DNA of 15,811 nucleotides from contig WLKR01000009.1 in assembly GCA_009701115.1 (NCBI GenBank), positions 1 to 15,811 on the forward strand, given 5' to 3'. The notes under the pieces were generated by a model, which did no database searches, was not told where the DNA came from, and saw nothing but the letters and a program-made list of their open reading frames with translations. This document shows positions 7,461-15,811 of the stretch, in pieces; positions within the stretch are counted from its first letter, which is position 1, and each line of letters starts with the position of its first letter. The stretch comes from Actinomycetota bacterium. GTDB taxonomy: Bacteria > Actinomycetota > Acidimicrobiia > Acidimicrobiales > RAAP-2. A program made the position numbers and the translations under genes.

Positions 7461-7465
7461 AAAGT

Positions 7466-8560
7466 ATGGCGAATTTAGTGGCACTCGAAATGCCAATTGG
7501 TGAATCTCTCGTAGATTTCATCAAAACGTGCGCCGACAGCCACGAAGCCTTCACCATTCTCGACCCGAGTCTCAGCGGACCACGACGATCAGAACTCCTC
7601 GACATCCTGCGACCAACCCATCTGATTGACGCCACTGGACGGCGTCAGACCCTCGACGGAGACCCCGTTGAAGACGGTGATGGTGCGGTCATACTGACCT
7701 CCGGGTCGGCCGGTCGACCCAAGGCCGCAGTGTTGACCTGGGATGCACTGCAGGCGAGCGCCGCGCTGACTACCCAGGCCCTCGCCCGAGATGGGGAACA
7801 ACGTTGGCTCGCCGTTATTCCCCCAACACACATCGGGGGCCTCGCCGTTCTTTTGCGATCAGTGTTAGCCAATGCCTCACTTCTCTTTGATACCAGTATC
7901 GAGTCGGGCCCCGCGCTCGGCGCCACGCACGTCTCGGTGGTGCGCACCCAACTCGTTCGCAACGTCACGTCGAACTACCAGTGCGTCCTGCTCGGCGGAG
8001 GCCCACCCCCGCCAACAATCCCCCGCAACGTCACTATCACGTGGGGTATGACCGAAACTGGGTCGGGTGTTCTCTACGACCGCCAACCTCTAAACGGGGT
8101 CGAGCTCACCGTCGTCGACGGTGAGCTCCTCATAAAGAGCCCGACGCTCTTTCGGGCCTATCGAGACCGGCCCCGGCCCGAAGCATCAGCCCACGGTAGT
8201 GATGGCTGGTTCCCCACCGGTGACGGGGCCACGTTGATTGATGGACATCTTCAGATTCAGGGCCGACTGGCCTACGTGATCAATAGTGGTGGCGAAAAGA
8301 TTTGGCCCGAGGATCTCGAGGAACTCTTTCGGGATATCGAGGGCCTCACCGACCTGGCCGTAGTTGGCCGCGACGATGCCGAATGGGGCCAACGAGTCAC
8401 GGTCGTCGCGGTAAGTGATCGAGAAGAGGGCAATCTGCTGGCCGACTGTCGAGCGCTCGCTCGTGAACGGTTCGGCCCTTGGGCGCAACCTAAGACCATC
8501 GAACTCGTGGCGGCAATCCCGCGCACCAGTAACGGCAAGATTGCTCGAGGGTTGCTCTAA
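7466..8560 (+). CDS. menE: o-Succinylbenzoate-CoA ligase
   Basis: AMP-forming ligase of the ANL family that activates o-succinylbenzoate to its CoA thioester, the MenB substrate. The 364 residues match the compact actinobacterial MenE, which lacks much of the usual N-terminal region. Motifs in order: P-loop LTSGSAGRPK (about 77-86), PPTHIGGLAVLL (119-130), A5 WGMTETGSG (193-201), A7 TGD (251-253), hinge GRLAYVINSGGEKIWPEDLE (266-285), and the A10 lysine Lys358 in PRTSNGKIAR. The residue after PK is Ala instead of the common Gly. A plain acyl-CoA ligase is an alternative, but the length and the menB/menA neighbourhood favour MenE. The ATG at 7466 has no Shine-Dalgarno and sits 6 bases after a -10. 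The stop overlaps the convergent SDR gene. Confidence 0.9.
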   Translation: MANLVALEMPIGESLVDFIKTCADSHEAFTILDPSLSGPRRSELLDILRPTHLIDATGRRQTLDGDPVEDGDGAVILTSGSAGRPKAAVLTWDALQASAALTTQALARDGEQRWLAVIPPTHIGGLAVLLRSVLANASLLFDTSIESGPALGATHVSVVRTQLVRNVTSNYQCVLLGGGPPPPTIPRNVTITWGMTETGSGVLYDRQPLNGVELTVVDGELLIKSPTLFRAYRDRPRPEASAHGSDGWFPTGDGATLIDGHLQIQGRLAYVINSGGEKIWPEDLEELFRDIEGLTDLAVVGRDDAEWGQRVTVVAVSDREEGNLLADCRALARERFGPWAQPKTIELVAAIPRTSNGKIARGLL

Positions 8561-9324
8561 CCAACGCCGCCAGTGGGCTGGTTGATAGTTCCACCATCCA
8601 CGACGACCGTCTGGCCGGTCATCCAGGACGAAGCGTCTGAAACCAACGTGAGACAGATGGTGGCGATGTCGTCGGGCTCACCGAGACGTCGAAGTGGAAT
8701 ATGCGCACTGATTTCCGCTTCACCGTTCTCCCAGAGACCGCGCGCTAGTTCGGTCCGCACCAATCCCGGGGCAACGGCATTGACGCGAATCGATGGAGCC
8801 AATTCGTAGGCCAGCTGCTTGGTGATGTGAATCACGGCCGCCTTCGTAACGTTGTACCAACCAATACCGGGCTCTGGGCCAAGTCCCCCAATGCTGGCGA
8901 CGTTCAAAATCACCCCACCGTGCTCTTTCATCCACGCGTTATAGGCCGCGCGACAGTGGTAAATAATGCTGGCTTGATTAATTTCGAAGGTCTTTTGGAG
9001 GCGCGTGTCGTCGATCTCTAACAGTGGGCCGTAGTAGGGGTTCGTGGCCGCGTTATTGATCAAAATATCGACGCGCCCAAATCGCTCCATGGTGGCGTCG
9101 ATGACGTGCTGGGCGTCCTCGCTGCGCCCAACGTGACCAGTGGCCGTAGCCACTCGGTCCAGATCGGAGGTAAATGATGCGAGCGCTTCGGCCAGATTCT
9201 CGGCCTTACGAGAGGTGAGCATTACTGATCCGCCAGCTTCGTGGATCCGGTGAGCAATGGCGAGGCCTATCCCCCGGCTGGCTCCCGTGATGATTGCAAC
9301 TTGCCCGTTAAGAGAAATGTTCAT
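8557..9324 (-). CDS. Short-chain dehydrogenase/reductase (SDR), classical type
   Basis: NAD(P)-dependent oxidoreductase of 255 residues with every hallmark of the classical SDR family. The cofactor loop is TGASRGIG (13-20), NNAA is at 90-93, Asn116 is in FEINQAS, Ser144 is in LNVASIGG, and Tyr157/Lys161 are in WYNVTK. A late APGLVRTE loop and the C-terminal MTGQTVVVDGG complete the fold. TSRKAENL after the second strand suggests an NADP preference. The substrate cannot be told; FabG-like reductases and steroid/acyl dehydrogenases look alike here. It converges on menE with a 4-bp overlap and is probably a single-gene unit. The ATG at 9324 lacks a Shine-Dalgarno and follows a -10-like TAAAGT by 6 bases. 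Confidence 0.9.
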   Translation of the reverse strand: MNISLNGQVAIITGASRGIGLAIAHRIHEAGGSVMLTSRKAENLAEALASFTSDLDRVATATGHVGRSEDAQHVIDATMERFGRVDILINNAATNPYYGPLLEIDDTRLQKTFEINQASIIYHCRAAYNAWMKEHGGVILNVASIGGLGPEPGIGWYNVTKAAVIHITKQLAYELAPSIRVNAVAPGLVRTELARGLWENGEAEISAHIPLRRLGEPDDIATICLTLVSDASSWMTGQTVVVDGGTINQPTGGVG

Positions 9325-9330
9325 GCCGTG

Positions 9331-9336
9331 ACTTTA
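9331..9336 (-). promoter_or_regulatory. Candidate -10 element of a leaderless SDR transcript
   Basis: TAAAGT on the minus strand, then six bases (CACGGC), then the ATG at 9324. The predicted RNA start falls on the start codon. No ribosome binding site and no clear -35 are present. Confidence 0.5.
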
Positions 9337-9373
9337 CGAGTCTTTTCGGGCCAATCGGGACTAGCCGAAACTT

Positions 9374-9401
9374 TTGTCACAGCCACTTTGGACAATAGGA
9401 G
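9374..9401 (+). promoter_or_regulatory. Tentative promoter of the NYN-domain gene
   Basis: TTGTCA (9374-9379, five of six matches to TTGACA), a 16-base spacer and TAGGAG (9396-9401, a poor -10). RNA would start about 30 bases before the ATG at 9439, giving room for the GAAAGG ribosome site at 9427-9432. The weak -10 keeps this tentative. Confidence 0.25.
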
Positions 9402-9438
9402 TCCACCCATCGCGGGATGAACGTTCGAAAGGCACCTG

Positions 9439-9897
9439 ATGCGCAGCATTGACAAGATTTCTCTCATTGACCACGAAAACGAGACCATGGGCCCTCGGGC
9501 TCAACCCCACATGTATCCAGTACTCAATCAACTCCTCACCGCTCTCGTGCCCGGAGGGCTGGGACACGTGGCTGTCGGAACGAGTTGCGGGGGTTCACCC
9601 ATCATGTTTGCCGCCAATGGCTTCCCCGGAGCTCGGCAAGTCTTCGAGCACGGTACGGACGGGGCCGAGCGCGCCCTTATTGGCTATCTCGACAACCACT
9701 TTCACGATGCTCATATCGGTGAACTCGTAATTGCCTCAGGCGACGGCGCCTTCGTGAAAGTCGCCGCAAAATACAAGGCTCGCGGAACAAAGATCACAGT
9801 GATCGCCAATCGCGGAACGTTGTCGCACTACTTGCGTCAAGTCGCTGACGAAGTGATCTACCTACCCACCGACTGGCAGTTGACGTACGCGGCGTAG
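9439..9897 (+). CDS. NYN-domain (PIN-like) putative RNase, LabA/DUF88-like
   Basis: Protein of 152 residues that appears to be a single NYN domain, a PIN-like nuclease fold. Candidate metal-binding acids fall where the family has them: Asp11 in ISLIDHEN at the end of strand 1, Asp74 in GTDGAERALIGYLD, Asp102 in LVIASGDGAF, and Asp137 in VADEVIYL. The last third (VIASGDGAFVKVAAKYKARG, then TKITVIANRGTLSHYLRQ) is the clearest NYN text. Members are thought to cleave RNA; a target cannot be named. The ATG at 9439 is preferred because it keeps Asp11 and has GAAAGG 6 bases upstream; an ATG at 9487 would lose the first acid. The gene stands alone and ends at a strong terminator. Confidence 0.7.
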   Translation: MRSIDKISLIDHENETMGPRAQPHMYPVLNQLLTALVPGGLGHVAVGTSCGGSPIMFAANGFPGARQVFEHGTDGAERALIGYLDNHFHDAHIGELVIASGDGAFVKVAAKYKARGTKITVIANRGTLSHYLRQVADEVIYLPTDWQLTYAA

Positions 9898-9907
9898 TCC
9901 TCGAATA

Positions 9908-9941
9908 ACAAAAGGCCCCGCCATCCGGCGGGGCCTTTTGT
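9908..9941. terminator. Bidirectional Rho-independent terminator between the NYN gene and bioY
   Basis: A perfect 15-bp stem (ACAAAAGGCCCCGCC paired with GGCGGGGCCTTTTGT) closes a 4-base ATCC loop. The plus strand continues TTTTGTTT, and the minus strand reads TTTTGTTATT after its own stem, so both convergent genes are served. It is the only strong intrinsic terminator found in the window. Confidence 0.95.
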
Positions 9942-9954
9942 TTAGATACCGACG

Positions 9955-10545
9955 TTATCGCTTGAGGAGCTTCCAGGTAGCGGGAAGAGCAAGTCCAGCG
10001 ATTACGGCCTTGATGAGGTCGCTAATCAAAAATGGAGTGAGGCCCCAGGAGATAGCCGTATCCATTGATACGTGCGAGTTATGACAGAGCCACGTGACAC
10101 CAAGGGTGTAAATGATTACCGACGAGAGCAGCATCGAGGCCACTGATGAAAACACCTTGCGGTCAGCGTTGTCTCGTTCAGCCATCCAGCCACCGACAGC
10201 TCCAGCGACGATGAAGCCAAGGAGGTAGCCAAACGTCGCTCCGTGAACCACGTGCCACCCACCCGAGTGCTCCGTAAACCACGGCACACCGGCGAGACCG
10301 ACGAGGAGGTAGACCGACATCGAAAGTGCGGCACGCACGCGACCAAAAGTGGCGCCCACGAGGAGTACGCCCAGCGTCTGACCGGTCACTGGGACTGGTG
10401 TGAAGCTCAGTTGAATAGAGATCTGAGCCAAGAGACCGACAAAGAGGGCTCCTCCGAGAATCATCTGAACGTCGTGCAGACGGGAGCGTGAGATTAAGTC
10501 ACCCAGGACTCGAGGTTGGGGCAAAGCTACGACTGCAGTATTCAT
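9955..10545 (-). CDS. bioY: Biotin transporter substrate-binding subunit BioY
   Basis: S-component of an energy-coupling-factor (ECF) transporter that captures biotin at the membrane. The 196 residues give about six hydrophobic segments. Family-typical text is present: LLAQISIQLSFTPVPVTGQTLGVLLVGA (about 40-67), then YLLVGLAGVPWF and HGATFGYLLGFIVAG, and a closing LTPFLISDLIKAVIAGLALP. The start is taken as ATG 10545 because AAAGGAG (10551-10557) lies 5 bases upstream; an in-frame start at 10584 would run through that site. bioM/bioN or other ECF energising subunits are absent, so BioY either works alone or uses a shared ECF module encoded elsewhere. The C-terminal end faces the two-way terminator. 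Confidence 0.93.
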   Translation of the reverse strand: MNTAVVALPQPRVLGDLISRSRLHDVQMILGGALFVGLLAQISIQLSFTPVPVTGQTLGVLLVGATFGRVRAALSMSVYLLVGLAGVPWFTEHSGGWHVVHGATFGYLLGFIVAGAVGGWMAERDNADRKVFSSVASMLLSSVIIYTLGVTWLCHNSHVSMDTAISWGLTPFLISDLIKAVIAGLALPATWKLLKR

Positions 10546-10550
10546 GAGGT

Positions 10551-10574
10551 CTCCTTTGAAGTGACTAAAGACTA
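10551..10574 (-). promoter_or_regulatory. bioY ribosome binding site and candidate -10
   Basis: AAAGGAG at 10551-10557 is 5 bases before the ATG at 10545 and decides that start. TAGTCT at 10569-10574 could be the -10, putting the RNA start near 10562 and leaving a leader of about 17 bases. The ribosome site is clear; the -10 is tentative. Confidence 0.5.
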
Positions 10575-10583
10575 GGAGTTTCA

Positions 10584-10597
10584 CTCATTCGATTGAG
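10584..10597. repeat. Imperfect 14-bp inverted repeat upstream of bioY, possible operator
   Basis: CTCATTC directly followed by GATTGAG forms a dyad with six of seven pairs matched. It sits just upstream of the candidate bioY -10, covering the expected spacer/-35 area, and also upstream of the divergent DUF255 gene. It does not match a biotin-regulator site I can recognise. Confidence 0.3.
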
Positions 10598-10627
10598 ACA
10601 TTTGCGAGCAATGTGGTTCGCGGTCTA

Positions 10628-10633
10628 TACGCT
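10628..10633 (+). promoter_or_regulatory. Candidate -10 element of a leaderless DUF255 transcript
   Basis: TACGCT, then six bases (TCATGC), then the GTG at 10640. TATACG at 10626-10631 overlaps it and would pair with TTGCGA (10602-10607) at an 18-base spacer. No ribosome binding site lies before the GTG. Confidence 0.45.
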
Positions 10634-10639
10634 TCATGC

Positions 10640-12645
<2,006 letters not shown>

Positions 12646-12649
<4 letters not shown>

Positions 12650-13362
12650 AGTTTCATCGCAACTTTGAACGCCTAGAAACTAAGCGGTTCGTCAAGAAAA
12701 TTCCTCGCACCTCCCTCGCCAACTTCTCACCCGGCGCCACCATCCATGGACTCGTCCTTGGTTCAACCCGCGAGGACACCACGGTGATTGATTTGGGGTC
12801 GGGTGCTCTCGTACGTTGGCGCATTCCCTGGCCCGAAGGCATCCCGAGTGACCTGCGCCTCTTCGGCGTTGTCGAGGCCGTAATCGCTGACGACCCTGCA
12901 GACGACGACCTTGCTCAGCCGGAAGCCATCACTATTGCGGAGTTGCCACGTCAGATTGGAACCTACGGTGGTCGCCCTGTCCGCAAGATGCTTGCGAACA
13001 TCGTGGCGCCCTCCGATGGACCACTGTTTGGCTTTCGTGGACCCAGTGCTCCGTACTGGGAGTTTCGGGGAGAACGGCCATCGGCCGCCCTCTTGGTCTG
13101 TGACCGTGGGCCGCAACTACTTCGGAGGCCCGAAGATGGCTCGACGTGGGTTCGCTTCGGCTTTGAACTTGAAGACGTCTGGCTGCTCTGCGAGGACTCC
13201 CACGCCATCCGTGCCATTGACGCCGCGCGACGCACGTCGCTTTCCGGAAAAGATCTGTCGTTAGCGCTGGGCTTTAAGCCGGCCTACGTGCTCGCGAGCT
13301 TGAGTCTGCCACTTGATGGCCACTGCTACAAAGTCTGCACGGGACTACTCCCGCGCTCCTAA
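12646..13362 (+). CDS. Unknown protein translationally coupled to the DUF255 gene
   Basis: I do not recognise this 238-residue protein. It has no signal peptide and no clear membrane segment, so it looks soluble. The N-terminal part is basic (VKFHRNFERLETKRFVKK). A stretch around residues 30-60 looks like a small beta barrel (SPGATIHGLVLGSTREDTTVIDLGSGALVRW). An acidic patch follows (ADDPADDDLAQPEA, about 79-92), then GTYGGRPVRKM and a Trp/Phe-rich middle (APYWEFRGERP, WVRFGFELEDVWLLCED). There are three cysteines in the last third and no obvious catalytic signature. The GTG start overlaps the DUF255 stop as GTGA behind a consensus AGGAGG, so the two are made together. It ends directly against the convergent gene at 13363. 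Confidence 0.85.
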
Positions 13363-13376
13363 CTACTTAGGTAGTT
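13361..13376. repeat. Small perfect inverted repeat at a convergent gene junction
   Basis: AACTAC, a TTAG loop and GTAGTT give a 6-bp AT-rich hairpin. It includes parts of both stop codons: TAA at 13360-13362 on plus and TAG at 13365-13363 on minus. With a short T run on the plus side it could act as a weak two-way terminator, or be chance. Confidence 0.3.
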
Positions 13377-14034
13377 TGCCCGAGGCGAGATCTTCGGCCA
13401 TAGCCCAGCCAAAGACGACAACGCGCTGACCCTTCAGCGGCTTGACGCCCTTGAAGAATGACTCGCTGCCATCTGGCAGAACGCCCTTCGAAGAGACGTA
13501 GTCGAGGCCACCCACTGGGAGTTCGGTCAACGAATGAACGAACGTCTTGTCGTCAAACTCACGTTCGCCTCCGAATCGCTTGGCGAGCCGTCGGCCCCAG
13601 GCGCGGTCTTCACCAGTGGGCTTGTAGCCCTGGCGAGGCACGATGTCCTGCAAACCCGTGAAGGCTCGGAAACCATCGGCAGAAGTCAGTCGGGTGCCCA
13701 GCAAGACGTCTTCGTCCGGAAATGCGAGAAGCGCTCGGCGGAATTGATCGTGCACAAGAGCCTTGAGGGTCTGGTCGCTCTTGGTGTTGCGATCAACCAG
13801 AGCCACACCAACGAGGAGGGCCGGTGTGCCGCCAATGCGCTCGAGGGTGCAGAAGGAGTAACCGCGCAGTTTGTTGCCCTCACGGGCGTGCGAGACGAGT
13901 ACCCAGTCTTCACGAATCTTGGACAAAAAGCCGATGTCAAAGCCCGGGTCACGGTCAGCACAGAGGTCTGCCATTTCCACGAGATCGCTATCGGTCAGTG
14001 CCGTGGTGTCTTTGGTGGTCACTGTCATCGCCAT
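13363..14034 (-). CDS. Unknown protein, possibly GNAT acetyltransferase-like
   Basis: A 223-residue soluble protein without a signature I can name with confidence. The order of elements loosely resembles a GNAT fold: an N-terminal Asp-rich helix (SDLVEMADLCADRDPGF), a strand-turn-strand around HAREGNKLRGYSFCTLERIGG, a long hydrophobic strand (PALLVGVALVD), and a helix (SDQTLKALVHDQFRRALLAF). The canonical acetyl-CoA loop (Q/RxxGxG/A) is not visible, so the assignment is weak. The C-terminal 70 residues (GGLDYVSSKGVLPDGSESFF and onward) look like a separate small beta region. The ATG at 14034 is used; an ATG at 14028 is possible. It follows dnaE by 12 bp and may have its own promoter. Confidence 0.8.
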   Translation of the reverse strand: MAMTVTTKDTTALTDSDLVEMADLCADRDPGFDIGFLSKIREDWVLVSHAREGNKLRGYSFCTLERIGGTPALLVGVALVDRNTKSDQTLKALVHDQFRRALLAFPDEDVLLGTRLTSADGFRAFTGLQDIVPRQGYKPTGEDRAWGRRLAKRFGGEREFDDKTFVHSLTELPVGGLDYVSSKGVLPDGSESFFKGVKPLKGQRVVVFGWAMAEDLASGKLPK

Positions 14035-14043
14035 AGGGTGACC

Positions 14044-14049
14044 ATTCTA
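14044..14049 (-). promoter_or_regulatory. Candidate -10 overlapping the dnaE stop codon
   Basis: TAGAAT on the minus strand is five of six to TATAAT, and its first three bases are the TAG stop of dnaE. It ends 9 bases before the ATG at 14034, so RNA would start about 2 bases ahead of the start codon. No Shine-Dalgarno is seen. The -35 is not evident. Confidence 0.4.
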
Positions 14050-15811
14050 CGACTGTTCGGAAACCCCTCCAGAAGGGATGGTCGAACGGAAGACATTTCC
14101 CCCAAAAGTCGTAAGAAGTTCCCCCGCCGCATCGGCGACGTTGATCTTGAATTCCGCACCAATTCGGTAGGTTTGAGACGAATGGGGCATGTGCAAGAAG
14201 ACCTCCGTCGTCCCGGGGTACTTCTTGAGAATCTCCTTCAGTTGGGCAATTCCCTCCGGGCGGGCCAGTGGGCCGTCGAGATTGAGCTGCACAATGTCAT
14301 TCGCAATGGTCTTGATCTTGGGGGCCACCACATCGAGGGCCGTCATGCGAGGGCTGTCGTCTCGATTCTCGGCACGGACCTTCAACGACACGATGTTGTC
14401 CTTAAACAGAATTGACGACTTCTCGGTGTAGAGCTTCCCGAAGACCATCACGTTGGCCGAACTCGTCAAGTCTTCAATGGTGACCTGGGCGAAAACAGAT
14501 CCCGACCGGGACGTCTTGACAACGACGCTGGTTAATACACCGGCAATACGGGTGACGACCTGACTGCCATCGAGTTCGAGACTGGCCCGCAGATCGTTGA
14601 TCGAAAAGTCCGAGTAGAGATCCAACGTCTTTTCTACGCCGAGCAACGGATGGTCAGAAACGTAGAGTCCGAGCATCTCGCGCTCGAAATTGAGGCGATC
14701 TTCCTTATTGAACTCTTTGGTTGGAATCGGAATATCCGTGCCACTCCAGTCACCCGCGTCATCCAGCGTGGCAAAGAGGGTTGAGATGCCGTGCGTGATG
14801 TCCTTGCGACGCTCCAATGTCCGATCGACCAGTTCATCGACAACCAACGTCAGACCTTGGCGTGAGATGCCCAGGGAGTCGAAGGCGCCACCCTTGGCCA
14901 ATGACTCCATAGTTCGCTTATTGAGCACCAGCGGGTCGACACGACGTACGAAGTCGTAGACATCAGCGAAGTTGCCATTATCTCGACGTTCAGCCACGAT
15001 GCGGTCAACGAGCGCCGAACCAACATTGCGAACGGCACTAAGTCCGAAGTTGATTGTCCGCTCACGAGTGATGCTCGGTGCAAAATCCACGAGTGATTCG
15101 TTCACGTCGGGCACTCGAACTGAAATTCCCATACTGCGACATTCGGAAAGGTACGAGGCCAACTTGTCCTTGTCGTCTTTTGATGAAGTCAAGACGGCCG
15201 ACATGTACTCCAATGGGTAGTGGAATTTCAGATAACCGTTTTGATACGCCAGGAGCGCGTATCCGTACGCGTGTGACTTATTGAAGGCGTAATCGGCGAA
15301 TGGCTCAATCTTGTCAAACAGCAGCGTGCCGAGATCGCGCCCGTAACCCATGTTGTCGGCACCACTGACGAAGCGCTCACGTTCGGCTTGAATCATCTCG
15401 CGAATCTTCTTACCGGTGGCCTTACGCAGGTTGTCAGCCTCGGTCATGGAGTACCCGGCAATTTTGGTCGCCACGCGCATCATGTCTTCTTGATACACCA
15501 TCAAGCCGTAGGTCTCGCCGAGAACGTCTTCAAGGTCTACGTGGTCGTAGACAACCTTCTTGCGCCCGTTCTTGCGGTCGGCATATTCGTGGTGCGTCTT
15601 CTCCCCCATGGGGCCGGGTCGGTAGAGAGCCACGAGGGCGGCAATATCTTCGAACGAAGTGGGAGCCAAGCGACGCATGAGGTCCCGCATATTGGGACTC
15701 TCAAGCTGGAAGAGACCCATTGACGCACCTCGCTGGAGCATGGAATAGACACCGGGATCGTCGAGCTCTACGTGGTCAATATCGGGCCTCGTGCCACTGT
15801 TCATCTCAACG
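14047..15811 (-). CDS. dnaE: DNA polymerase III alpha subunit, C-terminal half (cut by right edge)
   Basis: Replicative polymerase subunit. The reading frame stays open to the right edge (about 588 codons present). Recognisable blocks, compared with the E. coli enzyme from memory: MLQRGASMGLFQLES and ALVALYRPGPM of the fingers; YQEDMMRVATKIAGYSMTEAD; FADYAFNKSHAYGYALLAYQ; then the helix-hairpin-helix part (VLNKRTMESLAKGGAFDSLG), and an OB-fold region (RIAGVLTSVVVKTSRSGSVF with VTIEDLTSSANVMVFGKLY). The PHP domain, palm and catalytic aspartates lie beyond the edge. The C-terminus ends IPSGGVSEQS without extra domains. It reads as an essential DnaE1 rather than the error-prone DnaE2/ImuC, but that is inference. 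Confidence 0.96.
   Translation of the reverse strand, partial: VEMNSGTRPDIDHVELDDPGVYSMLQRGASMGLFQLESPNMRDLMRRLAPTSFEDIAALVALYRPGPMGEKTHHEYADRKNGRKKVVYDHVDLEDVLGETYGLMVYQEDMMRVATKIAGYSMTEADNLRKATGKKIREMIQAERERFVSGADNMGYGRDLGTLLFDKIEPFADYAFNKSHAYGYALLAYQNGYLKFHYPLEYMSAVLTSSKDDKDKLASYLSECRSMGISVRVPDVNESLVDFAPSITRERTINFGLSAVRNVGSALVDRIVAERRDNGNFADVYDFVRRVDPLVLNKRTMESLAKGGAFDSLGISRQGLTLVVDELVDRTLERRKDITHGISTLFATLDDAGDWSGTDIPIPTKEFNKEDRLNFEREMLGLYVSDHPLLGVEKTLDLYSDFSINDLRASLELDGSQVVTRIAGVLTSVVVKTSRSGSVFAQVTIEDLTSSANVMVFGKLYTEKSSILFKDNIVSLKVRAENRDDSPRMTALDVVAPKIKTIANDIVQLNLDGPLARPEGIAQLKEILKKYPGTTEVFLHMPHSSQTYRIGAEFKINVADAAGELLTTFGGNVFRSTIPSGGVSEQS

Noticed and set aside
8557..8585. AACCA ... TGGTT inverted repeat at the menE-SDR junction
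   Set aside because: Short arms around a 15-base loop with no T run; likely chance.
9439..9897. NYN gene as a toxin of a toxin-antitoxin pair
   Set aside because: There is no small partner frame next to it on the same strand, and it is bounded by its own terminator.
10546..10584. Longer N-terminus for bioY
   Set aside because: It would read through a strong AAAGGAG placed correctly for the ATG at 10545.
13534..14415. Open frame of 293 codons on the plus strand across the 13363-14034 gene and the dnaE 3' end
   Set aside because: It is antisense to two genes, spans their junction, and matches no family pattern.

Overview
This window reads as ordinary, densely packed chromosome from a member of the Actinomycetota. 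My best guess is an environmental lineage of the Acidimicrobiia kind, but that placement is inference. The pointers are an actinobacterial-length MenE, a complete-looking menaquinone branch, moderately GC-rich sequence, frequent GTG starts, and promoters placed directly against start codons, as in leaderless transcripts. No phage, insertion sequence, CRISPR array, rRNA or tRNA gene is visible. No gene-free stretch reaches 300 bases; the longest gap is about 115 bases.

Layout. A leftward block at 1-2912 holds menD, ccdA and the 5' part of tyrS, which runs off the left edge. menH runs rightward from a start only 5 bp from that of menD and meets menA head-on. A leftward run at 3664-7414 reads SRPBCC protein, sulfatase, menB, menA. 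menE leaves rightward from the same 51-bp gap and converges on a leftward short-chain dehydrogenase (8557-9324). A single NYN-domain gene (9439-9897) ends at a strong two-way terminator shared with leftward bioY. Divergent from bioY is a rightward pair: a thioredoxin-fold DUF255 protein and a translationally coupled unknown gene. They converge on a leftward gene of uncertain, perhaps acetyltransferase-like, function that follows dnaE, which is cut by the right edge.

How the genes fit together. MenD, MenH, MenE, MenB and MenA supply five steps of menaquinone synthesis: SEPHCHC synthase, SHCHC synthase, o-succinylbenzoate-CoA ligase, DHNA-CoA synthase and DHNA prenyltransferase. MenF, MenC, the DHNA-CoA thioesterase and the final methyltransferase are not here. 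CcdA, which passes reductant across the membrane for cytochrome c maturation, is coupled to menD, so respiratory functions cluster. BioY imports biotin.

Nothing here is a clear new defence or mobile system. The most useful observations are a repeated -10-like hexamer exactly six bases before the start codon of four genes, two -10-like hexamers that overlap on opposite strands between menE and the SRPBCC gene, a sulfatase and an SRPBCC protein inside the menaquinone run, a MenB of the glycine (bicarbonate-dependent) type, and an unrecognised protein locked to the DUF255 gene.
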